Shown here: positions 54,361 to 63,300 of the stretch, in pieces
Numbering within the stretch: position 1 is the stretch's first letter
How the letters are laid out: every line of letters starts with the position of its first letter
Assembly (NCBI GenBank): GCA_965263345.1
Contig: CBDHHC010000016.1
Location: 62,001-126,000 of the forward strand
Direction of reading: 5' to 3'
Source: CBDHHC01 sp965263345
GTDB taxonomy: Bacteria; Pseudomonadota; Alphaproteobacteria; Rhizobiales; CBDHHC01
Length of the DNA stretch: 64,000 nucleotides
Notes under the pieces: model-generated
Database searches by the model: none
Told to the model about the DNA's origin: nothing
Seen by the model: the letters and a program-made list of their open reading frames with translations, nothing else
Program-made: the position numbers and the translations under genes

Positions 54361-55297
54361 AATACCCCCGAGCCCTATTCACAGCCACAGGGATCTCCCC
54401 TTTGCTCCGATAAGCCTTCACATTCTTCGCAACAATTTGAGCAGCAGTATCAATATCGGTCGGCGCAGAAATATGCGGTAGAATCGTAATTTTAGGGTGC
54501 TCCCACAGAACACTTGTCTCTAGCAAAGGCTCAACATTAAACACATCTAACACGGCATGAGAAAGCTGCCCTGCATCTAGAGCTTTCACCAAATCATCAA
54601 TCCGCACATGACCGCCTCTGCCAAAATTGATCAAGCTCGCGCCGGATTTCATTTTAGAGAATGCGTTCCGATCAAGAAGGTTTTGTGTTTCGTTTGTTAA
54701 AGGGAGCAAACACACAATAATATCACTGCGCCTCAAAACCTCAATCAATCCCTCTTGCCCAACAAGAATATCAAAATCCTCAAACTCTTTTTCGGACCTG
54801 CTCCAACCAAGAACAGAAAAGCCTGAACGCGTTAAAACAGAGGCAGCTTCATATCCCAGCGCACCCAGCCCTAATATCCCAACAACCCTTTGCTCAGCCC
54901 GAACATAAGGAAGCTCCTTCCATATCTTTTCCCTTTGCTGATGTGCATAAGTCGGCATATCTCGGTGCAGATAAAGCGTCCAGGCGAGCACAGCCTCCGC
55001 CATCACTTTCGCCAACTGTGGATCAACCATTCTCACAATCGGAATAGCAGAAAGGGCCTGTATGTTAACAAGTTGATCAACCCCGGCCCAAAGGCTTTGT
55101 ATCCAGCGCAAATCGGGCAACTGGATTAATTCATTCACATCAGGATCACAAACAATAGCAACATCAACCCCATGACGATCCTTAAGCTCAGAATATGGCA
55201 AGATCGTTTCATTGGGCATCTGTTCCCGCAATGCCTTTAACCAGATCTTCTGGTCTTCATCAGGAAGTTTTGAAACAAAAACAAGTGGAGCTAACAT
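54359..55297 (-). CDS. ghrA: GhrA-like glyoxylate/hydroxypyruvate reductase
   Basis: The 312-residue D-2-hydroxyacid dehydrogenase has the NAD(P) loop VGILGLGALGYEAASVL (about 138-154), followed by LGWSRSEKEFED; the Arg-Ser after the second strand suggests NADPH preference. The catalytic set is Arg in INFGRGGHV (about 227-235), Glu in DVFNVEPL (about 254-261) and His in ILPHISAPTD (about 276-285). This fits the GhrA subgroup that reduces glyoxylate and hydroxypyruvate. It could also act on other 2-oxoacids. The gene is monocistronic. Confidence 0.87.
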   Translation of the reverse strand: MLAPLVFVSKLPDEDQKIWLKALREQMPNETILPYSELKDRHGVDVAIVCDPDVNELIQLPDLRWIQSLWAGVDQLVNIQALSAIPIVRMVDPQLAKVMAEAVLAWTLYLHRDMPTYAHQQREKIWKELPYVRAEQRVVGILGLGALGYEAASVLTRSGFSVLGWSRSEKEFEDFDILVGQEGLIEVLRRSDIIVCLLPLTNETQNLLDRNAFSKMKSGASLINFGRGGHVRIDDLVKALDAGQLSHAVLDVFNVEPLLETSVLWEHPKITILPHISAPTDIDTAAQIVAKNVKAYRSKGEIPVAVNRARGY

Positions 55298-55615
55298 GAC
55301 ACATAGATCCTGGCTTAACTAAATCCGCTTTCTAAACATCAATAAAAGCTATTACAGCTTCTGAATTTATGAAAAAAATACAAAAAAAATTTAAAAAAAT
55401 ATTTACGAGGCATAAAAAAAGAAGATCATTTTAGCCTCCTTTTCATGCAAATAAAATATGGTAAATATTTTATTTCCAACGCAGGTCAGGGAAGAATCCC
55501 CTGACCCAAAATTCATACGATAATATCACCACCGTAACACCTCAAAACAATACCCTAGCATATTGTTGTACTTCCTTTTTGAATTCATTGAGCCACACCC
55601 ACATAACTACAAATT
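55298..55615. other. Gap with two hairpins between ghrA and the SPFH gene
   Basis: There is no gene. Two hairpins stand out: 55484-55506 (GGTCAGGG and CCCTGACC, 8 bases, 7-base loop) and 55407-55438 (GAGGC-A-TAAAA and TTTTAGCCTC, with one bulge). Both could mark the 3' end of the SPFH transcript or a small RNA; neither has a clear T run. Confidence 0.4.
55484..55506. terminator. GC-rich hairpin downstream of the SPFH gene
   Basis: An 8-base perfect GC-rich stem (GGTCAGGG with its complement) and a 7-base loop lie 110 bases beyond the SPFH stop, in a region otherwise almost only A and T. Confidence 0.4.
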
Positions 55616-56611
55616 TTATGGCTGCAAACGATACCCAGACTGGGTACCACCCAAATCAACAATCTCCATGCCAATATCTTTTAGTGCTTTTGAAAAAACT
55701 TCTGTGTTTTTTTCTAAGATGGAATAAGTATCAAAGTTACCTAGTTCATCAGATAAAAGCCTGGCCAAGACAGCACGCATATGTGTCTCTAATAGAAGAG
55801 TAACACGATCTTGTGCTAGGTTCTTAGCAAACTCACCCTTGCCAAACCTTGCTTGAAAACCTTTCTCATCAACAATCCGATAGAAAACAGTAAACTTTTC
55901 AAAAATCACAATCCGATTATCCGATGTTATTAATTTTATCTCGGGAAGAATAAACTGAATAGCTTGATCCCTTTCTAACATAGACAACCTGTTTTCAAAC
56001 TTACTAAATTTCTGCAATGTTTGTTTTTTTGTCTGAGAAACACGCTTATCAAACTCGTTTTTTTCTTTTTGCACGTCAGAGCAGGAAACATAGGTCGCTC
56101 TTGCCTGAACAATCTTCGTACCATCCTCAAAGGTAGGAGATTTAAAACTGTAAATTCCGTATTCTATAGCCCCATTTTTTATTTTACCGATCGGAAGAGA
56201 TTTAACTGCCTTCAATATATATACTCGTAATGCTGTGGTGGCTTCTGTGTATTTTGAGATATCAATTTTATAAGAAGCACGACTTAAATCTAGAGATCTT
56301 TGTTTACTCCAGTGATAATTGCGCACAGGGTCATCGACACGGAAAATAACCTCACCTTCAATATCACAAGTGGAGTTATCAGAAAGTTCCGACTTAAATT
56401 TAAATTTTTTATGAAACTCATAAAAATTAGCCGGAATATAATTCACTGTTTCTAGAAAAGGAATATGCCACTGCATTCCAGGACCTGACACACGCATAAC
56501 TTGACCATATAGGGTAATAACAGCGACACGATGAATAGGAACAGAATAAAATGCTTGTATGAGGAGTAAAAGAAATAATCCAATAATAAGAAATGCAACT
56601 GATTTAAACAT
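55616..56611 (-). CDS. SPFH/band-7 domain membrane protein
   Basis: The 331-residue product has one N-terminal span (about residues 3-22, VAFLIIGLFLLLLIQAF) followed at once by the SPFH domain: VPIHRVAVITLYGQVMRVSGPG (in part) and MQWHIPFLETVNYIP. This is typical of HflC/HflK, stomatin or prohibitin-like proteins, which form cage-like assemblies in the membrane. A helical region with MLERDQAIQFI and TVFYRIVDEKGFQARFG follows. Unlike HflK/HflC operons there is one gene only and no protease beside it, so the subfamily is unknown. The ATG at 56611 is preferred over a TTG at 56647. Confidence 0.77.
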   Translation of the reverse strand: MFKSVAFLIIGLFLLLLIQAFYSVPIHRVAVITLYGQVMRVSGPGMQWHIPFLETVNYIPANFYEFHKKFKFKSELSDNSTCDIEGEVIFRVDDPVRNYHWSKQRSLDLSRASYKIDISKYTEATTALRVYILKAVKSLPIGKIKNGAIEYGIYSFKSPTFEDGTKIVQARATYVSCSDVQKEKNEFDKRVSQTKKQTLQKFSKFENRLSMLERDQAIQFILPEIKLITSDNRIVIFEKFTVFYRIVDEKGFQARFGKGEFAKNLAQDRVTLLLETHMRAVLARLLSDELGNFDTYSILEKNTEVFSKALKDIGMEIVDLGGTQSGYRLQP

Positions 56612-56712
56612 TTTTCTTTTTTTTAACAGTAGGAAGTTTATAAGCAAAAAAATACAGCCCTACTGTTTAAAATCACATTGAGATGAAAATATGTTTCTGA
56701 TCTTTAGCACAT

Positions 56713-56745
56713 AAAAAACGGGGCTAATCACTCTGACCGCCCCGT
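56713..56745 (-). terminator. Intrinsic terminator of aspS
   Basis: On the minus strand ACGGGGC (56739-56745) pairs with GCCCCGT (56718-56724), followed directly by TTTTTT. A GC-rich 7-base stem plus six T residues about 30 bases after the aspS stop is a classical intrinsic terminator. Confidence 0.8.
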
Positions 56746-56774
56746 ATAATAAATTCTAAAAAAAACCAAACAGT

Positions 56775-58619
56775 CTACTTCTCTTTCGGCAAATTCAGCC
56801 TGATATGCAACTCACGCAATTGTTTTGCAGAAACTTCTGAAGGCGCAGCCATCATCAAATCTTCCGCCTGCTGGTTCATTGGGAACATGGTCACTTCACG
56901 GATGTTCGGCTCATTACAAAGCAGCATAACAATCCGGTCAACACCTGGCGCAATTCCACCATGCGGAGGCGCACCATATTGAAGGGCGCGAAGCATACCA
57001 CCAAACTTGTCTTCAAGAATGTCCTTTTCATAACCCGCAATGCCAAAAGCCTTTTCCATAATTTCAGGCTTATGGTTTCGGATCGCACCAGAAGACAGCT
57101 CAATACCGTTACAAACAATATCATACTGATAAGCTTTAATATCAAGCGGGTCCATCGTCTCTAAAGCTTCCAAACCACCTTGGGGCATAGAGAATGGGTT
57201 GTGAGAGAAATCAACTCTCTTCTCTTCCTCATCCCACTCAAACATTGGGAAATCAATAATCCAGCAGAACTCAAAACGATCTTCATCAACAAGCTTCAAT
57301 TCCGTTCCAACACGCGTACGCGCACGCCCGGCAAAATCAGCAAATTTCGATGGAACACCGCAAGCAAAGAAAACAGCATCACCATCTTTTAACTTCAACT
57401 GCTCTTGGATGGCTTTTGTCCGCTCTTCACCAATATTCTTCGCAATAGGACCAGACCCAGCGCCATCTTTAAAGAAGATATAACCAAGACCTGGCTGCCC
57501 TTCTCCCTGCGCCCAGGAATTCATCCGGTCACAAAAAGCCCGAGACCCACCAGTCGGTGCCGGAATAGCCCAAACCCGAACCTTCTCATCTTTGTCAATC
57601 TGCCCGGCAAAAATCTTAAACCCAGATCCACGGAAATGCTCAGTCACATCTTCCATCTCAATCGGGTTACGCAAATCAGGCTTATCACACCCATATTTCT
57701 GCATTGATTCAGCATATGGAATACGTGTGAATGTCTCAGACACAGGCCTGCCATCTGCAAACTCAACAAACAAATCACGCAACACAGGCTCAATGGCATT
57801 AAACACATCTTCCTGTGTGACAAAACTCATCTCAATATCGAGCTGGTAAAATTCACCTGGAGACCTGTCTGCCCGCGCATCCTCATCTCGGAAACAAGGA
57901 GCAATCTGGAAATAGCGATCAAACCCAGCCATCATCGTCAGCTGCTTAAACTGCTGCGGTGCCTGTGGAAGCGCATAAAACTTACCAGGGTGCAAACGAG
58001 ACGGCACAAGGAAGTCTCTCGCTCCTTCCGGGCTGGAGGCCGTCAAAATAGGGGTTTGAAACTCAAAAAATCCAGCCTCAATCATACGCCGGCGCATGGA
58101 AGCAATAATTTTGGACCGCATCATAATATTGTTATGTAACGTTTCACGGCGCAAATCGAGGAAACGATATTTCAAACGAATATCTTCAGGATAGTCAGGC
58201 TCCCCGAAAATCGGCAATGGCAACTCAGGTGCTGAACTTAAAACTTCAATATCTCGTATGTAAACCTCAACCAACCCAGTTGGCAAACTCTCATTAATCG
58301 TATCATCAGAACGTTTTTTAACTTCACCATCAATTCTGATAACCCATTCACCACGAACACTCTCCACCGTTTCAAAAGCGGCTGAGTCTGCCTCACAAAC
58401 ACACTGTGTAATTCCATAATGGTCACGAAGGTCAATAAATAATACCCCGCCAAGGTCTCGAACACGGTGAACCCAACCAGATAACCTGATTGACTGACCA
58501 ACATCCTCTTCACGAAGTGCACCACAAGTATGACTTCGATAGGTATGCAACTCTTCAGCTACTTTATCTTTTGCTTTTTTCGTTTTTTTTGTTTTCGATG
58601 TTGTCTTTGCTTTCGCCAT
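56775..58619 (-). CDS. aspS: Aspartate-tRNA ligase
   Basis: AspRS charges tRNA-Asp. The 614-residue length is close to the bacterial norm apart from a Lys/Thr-rich N-terminal extension (about residues 1-22, KTTSKTKKTKKAKDK). The OB-fold (LSGWVHRVRDLGGVLFIDLRD, in part) is followed by the class II catalytic core: YRFLDLRRE, motif 2 FRDEDARADRSPGEF and motif 3 GGIAPGVDRIVML. Alphaproteobacterial AspRS is often non-discriminating and also charges tRNA-Asn when AsnRS is missing; whether that holds here cannot be told. It is divergent from rnd. Confidence 0.96.
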   Translation of the reverse strand: MAKAKTTSKTKKTKKAKDKVAEELHTYRSHTCGALREEDVGQSIRLSGWVHRVRDLGGVLFIDLRDHYGITQCVCEADSAAFETVESVRGEWVIRIDGEVKKRSDDTINESLPTGLVEVYIRDIEVLSSAPELPLPIFGEPDYPEDIRLKYRFLDLRRETLHNNIMMRSKIIASMRRRMIEAGFFEFQTPILTASSPEGARDFLVPSRLHPGKFYALPQAPQQFKQLTMMAGFDRYFQIAPCFRDEDARADRSPGEFYQLDIEMSFVTQEDVFNAIEPVLRDLFVEFADGRPVSETFTRIPYAESMQKYGCDKPDLRNPIEMEDVTEHFRGSGFKIFAGQIDKDEKVRVWAIPAPTGGSRAFCDRMNSWAQGEGQPGLGYIFFKDGAGSGPIAKNIGEERTKAIQEQLKLKDGDAVFFACGVPSKFADFAGRARTRVGTELKLVDEDRFEFCWIIDFPMFEWDEEEKRVDFSHNPFSMPQGGLEALETMDPLDIKAYQYDIVCNGIELSSGAIRNHKPEIMEKAFGIAGYEKDILEDKFGGMLRALQYGAPPHGGIAPGVDRIVMLLCNEPNIREVTMFPMNQQAEDLMMAAPSEVSAKQLRELHIRLNLPKEK

Positions 58620-59092
58620 TTTACAAAGCCCTCAAAACGCGCCATATGCGTTTGGTTTCATAGTCATCAATGTTATGAAGATCAGATTAGTATTTTCGTA
58701 TCTGTAAAGCGCATGCGAGCAATGATTTGTCAAGCGATCTAACATATTTACTGAATAAAAACCCCAAACAACATCTAGGATCGCACAAAATCTGACACAT
58801 TAGATACAAATATCAGATCAAAACACCACCTTTTCCCATAAAACACACAAAAAACTCGAAGAATCGATAGATGATTAATAAATATTTAGGGCATTTAACA
58901 ATAAGTTAATGTAATAAATGCTTACATATGAATAACTATTAGTTTTATTTGCACAAAATATCGAAGCATAAGTTTTTCATCTGTCATAAAAAGAAAATAC
59001 AATTATTACATTCTATGGAGATGAACTATACTTATAAACATCGCAAAATGAAGTAGCGACAACTGTACCTATATAAGGTATAAACCTAAATC
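58620..59092. other. Divergent promoter region of aspS and rnd
   Basis: There is no gene or tRNA-like fold. The gap is A/T-rich. It must hold the promoters of aspS (left) and rnd (right); I cannot fix -35/-10 elements by eye. Confidence 0.35.
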
Positions 59093-60310
59093 ATGAAATT
59101 AATAACCAAAACACAAGAATTAGAAGAGACATGTAAACGTCTTTCAACGCACTCTTTTATAACAGTCGATACAGAGTTTTTACGTGAAAGTACCTTTTGG
59201 CCAAAACTGTGCTTAATACAGATGGCATCTACAGAAGATGAAGTGTTGATAGACCCACTCTCTCAAGAAATGGATTTAGAAGCTTTCTTTGACCTAATGG
59301 CGAATAAATCTGTTATCAAAGTGTTTCATGCCGCACGTCAAGATATTGAAATCGTCCATCATTTATCAAACATCATTCCAGAACCATTATTTGATACCCA
59401 AGTTGCAGCAATGGTATGTGGTTTTGGAGAGTCTGTCAGTTATAGCCAGTTGGTTAAAAAGATTTCTAGAGAAGATTTAGACAAAACATCAAGGTTCACG
59501 GATTGGAGTATACGCCCTCTAAGCGATAAGCAGCTTAGATACGCTATGGCAGATGTCACATATTTACGTGATATTTACTTATATCTAAGAACAGAATTAG
59601 AAAAATCAAAACGAGCAAATTGGTTATCCGAAGAAATTGCACTTTTAACAGATCCAGAAACCTATATCCAAAGGCCTGAGAATGCCTGGAAACGCCTAAA
59701 AATGCGCGTCAAAAGTCAGAAATCTCTTGCCATAATGATGGAAGTAGCGGCATGGAGAGAAACAGAAGCTCAAAAACAAAATGTCCCTCGATCTAGAGTC
59801 CTAAAAGATGAAGCAATTTATGATATTGCAGGTCAATCACCAAAAAACACTCATGATTTAGGCCGTCTAAGAACAATCAATGAAGGCTTTGCAAGATCAA
59901 GTCGCGGAAGAGATATTTTGCAAGCCGTTGAAAAAGGCTTAGCGAAATCTCCAGACACAGTCCCAAATATCAAAAAAACAAAACCCCTATCAACACAAGC
60001 AAGTGCCGTAACAGATTTACTGCGTGTTTTACTAAAAGCCACAGCTTCAAAACATGACGTTGCAACAAAACTAATAGCAACCACTGATGATTTGGAAAAA
60101 ATAGCAACGAATGACAAAGCAGATGTGCCTGCGTTAAGAGGCTGGCGTTATGAGCTTTTTGGAGCTGATGCATTGGCTCTTAAACACGGGAAGCTCTCAT
60201 TATCAATACAAAATGGTATGATTACGACCTTTAACAACAATCCAGCTAGCCAGGATAATAACTTGACATCTCAATTTACAAAAGATGAAAAGAAATCAGT
60301 TTTGATATAA
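59093..60310 (+). CDS. rnd: Ribonuclease D
   Basis: RNase D trims the 3' ends of tRNA precursors and other small RNAs. The DEDDy exonuclease residues are VDTEFLRE (about 24-31), VFHAARQDIEIV (about 80-91) and RYAMADVTYLRDIYLY (about 150-165, with the Tyr). An HRDC region with WRETEAQKQNVPRSRVLKDEA (in part) follows from about residue 210. The last 60 residues are a variable tail. A neighbouring aspS is common in alphaproteobacteria. It is convergent with the WD40 gene. Confidence 0.93.
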   Translation: MKLITKTQELEETCKRLSTHSFITVDTEFLRESTFWPKLCLIQMASTEDEVLIDPLSQEMDLEAFFDLMANKSVIKVFHAARQDIEIVHHLSNIIPEPLFDTQVAAMVCGFGESVSYSQLVKKISREDLDKTSRFTDWSIRPLSDKQLRYAMADVTYLRDIYLYLRTELEKSKRANWLSEEIALLTDPETYIQRPENAWKRLKMRVKSQKSLAIMMEVAAWRETEAQKQNVPRSRVLKDEAIYDIAGQSPKNTHDLGRLRTINEGFARSSRGRDILQAVEKGLAKSPDTVPNIKKTKPLSTQASAVTDLLRVLLKATASKHDVATKLIATTDDLEKIATNDKADVPALRGWRYELFGADALALKHGKLSLSIQNGMITTFNNNPASQDNNLTSQFTKDEKKSVLI

Positions 60311-60380
60311 ACAATATAGCCTCTCCAACATTAAATTTAGTATTTAAGCAAAGAGCAGGCCTTAGAGTTATGAGCAATAT

Positions 60381-63300
60381 TTATTGTGATCGGCTTGTCT
60401 GCCATTCTGATAAATCATTACACCAGGAAGGAGAGGGGGATGATAAATTAACTTGTCTCCTCTCACGAGAGCTTAAACATCTTGGTAAAATTGATTTAAT
60501 ATAAAAAGACAACTCTTCACTAGAAAAAATACGAGATAATTTAAGGTGTTTGCCTGAAGCAATAAGAGCCCAATTGCCTTGCTCACTAAGTTGGGTTGAA
60601 GCAATTGAGGAAGAAAAATCATCAGTTTCCCACAGAAGCTCACCGCTAGAAACGTGCCACATCCTAACAGTTTTATCATCACTTCCAGTAATGAGATATT
60701 TCCCGTCTGCACTAAAATCTAAGGAATTAACTGTTGCATTATGGTCTAATTCACCAAATACTTCTTCTTGTTTTTGTATATCCCAGAATTTTACGGTTCC
60801 ATCTTCAGATGCCGATGCTAAAAATCGACCATCAGGTCTCAGAGATAGCGCAGTAATTCCCCCACGATGCGCGGGAATAGTAAATACATTTTTTCCATTC
60901 TCAACATCCCAACCTTTGATTGTTTTATCTTTGGAAGCTGAATAAATTAAATTACCCCCTTTTGAATAAACGACGTCAGTTACAGAAGCATCATGACCGC
61001 TAAATGTCTTAATATTTTTCTCTGAATCGATATTCCAAATCCGAACAGTCTTGTCATCTGAAGTAGACACAACAAAACTTTCATCTGAACTAAAAGTAAC
61101 TTTTCGAACAGCTGACGTATGACCTTTCATAACTTTAAGCTGTGAACCATTTTGTGGATCCCAAATTCGAATAGTCTGATCCTCAGAACCAGTTGCGATG
61201 TAAGTCCTCTCAGGGCTGAAAGTACTATGATAAACTTCTCCCAAATGCCCAATTAATTCACTTATTTGTTTGCCAGTTTCCAGATCCCAGACCGAAGTAA
61301 CATTATTCCGCAATGCCGTGACAATCAGCTCATTATCAATATCAAACTCAGCATTTAAAATTTCACCTTTATGAGCAGGGAAAGTTTTAGACTTTATATT
61401 AAGCTGTGTGGGGATAAGGTAAATTCGATTGCCTGTTGCCCCAGAAGCGATCCAACTACCATTTGGACTGAAAACTGCACGTTTGATACGCAAACCTTTG
61501 TTCTTAAATTGCTTCAGAACACGCCCGCTTTTCCGGTCCCAGAGCAAAGCCTTACCGGATTGCTCCGTAGAAACAACATAGGCCCCATCATTACTAAAGC
61601 TGGCATAAGACACAGCGCCTTTATGCTGCTCAAAACGAAAGACTTGTTTTCCAGAAAATGTATGCCAAATTCCGACTGTTTTATCTCCAGAACTAGTCAT
61701 CACCATATCACTGTTCTGGCTGAAACTAACACTTGTGACAGGCCCGTTGTGCCCCGTGATACTCAAAATTTGATTTCCAGATGCCGCATCCCAAACGATA
61801 GCAGTTTTATCACCTGATGCTGTTGCGATCCAATCGCCATTCACGCTAAAGGCAATTCCATTGACAACATCACTATGGCCCTGCAAGGTCAGAATAGTTT
61901 TTTGAGTTGATAAATCCCAAAGATGCACATCATTATCACTAGAAGCTGTCGCGACTCGCTCAGAATTAGGATCAAACAAAGCATATTTCACACTTTTCGT
62001 ATGTCCCTCTAAACTAGCGATGAGGTCTCCAGTAAGAGGGTTCCAAATCTTTGCAGAAGCATCATCTGAGCCAGTAACAATATACTGGTTATCTTTGCTA
62101 AAACTGATCGAATTAATCGTTTTTTTATGGCCTTCAAGATCAGAAACCTTAGCTCCTGTAGCAAGGTCCCAGATATGAGCGACATTATTCTTGGAAACAG
62201 TCGCCATATAAACATTATCAGAACTAAAACTAATCAATTCAACATCTGAAGAACTACCTTCTAAAGAGATCGGTTGTTGCATTTTCCTAATCGTAGAAAA
62301 TAGTTTTGCTTCAGAAGTCTCTCTTAATTCTTCTGAGGAAGTATCGCTTGTTAAATTTTCAAAAGCGAGAATCAAGTTTAATATTGGCCACTCTTTATTA
62401 AGGACAAGACCTAATTTTTTTGATCCAATTTCAATTGTTTTTTCTTGAGACAGCGAGACTTCATTCTCGCGCAGATCAATATCATCTTTCCGTAAATTAT
62501 CAGCTTTGTCAGCAATAGTCGTTTCTGAGACTGTCGCATCACCTTGAATAAGCCCATAATTAGCTATCAAATTATTGACATCATTCCAAAAGAATACAGC
62601 CCCTCCCGCTAAAGACATGATGATGAAACATAAGAATAGAAGAACAGCCCTTCCACCTCGTGACCTCTGACCCTCACTGCTAGCTTCAAGAGCTCTGAGT
62701 CCGGCATTTTTATCTTCAGAATAAGGATCTGTATCTTCATATTCCGTGGTTGGTTTATTTTTCAGAAATTTTGGTTCATGGTCATACGATAGATCAATCT
62801 GTGATTGATCAGACGGTATATTTTCTAAAATAGGAGCATCATCTTCATGTCTTTCTGGCTGAGAGACAAAAGACTCATCATTTTCTTTATCAAGAAAGAT
62901 ATTTGGCGCAACCTTAAACTGATGATCTTCCTCGTTCTCATCCTCAGGCCCTAAAATCTCTGCATTTACATAAGTATGAGCTTCATCTATGAAATTTTGC
63001 TTATCTGGAGAATCTTCTTGGAACTCATATGAAGAATAAGAATGTTCTTGAGGAATCGGCTCAGGATCCGCAGCGAAATCATATGAAGAATAAGATTGTT
63101 GTTCAGTTCCAGTGTCATCTTCAAAACGATAAGATGAATAGGAATGCTCATTAGTGTTAGATATCATATTCTCCGAATGAGTATCATCTTGTGTTTGAAT
63201 ATCATCAGTTGCCACAGAAGCAACAGCGTCTTCTGTGTGGGATAACCACTCTCGTAAACGTGGCCAATGGTCAAGTATGGCCAAATGATTATATTCCACC

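Noticed and set aside
61371..61817. Plus-strand open frame of 148 codons within the WD40 gene
   Set aside because: It is opposite clear WD40 repeats; repetition on one strand creates open frames on the other.
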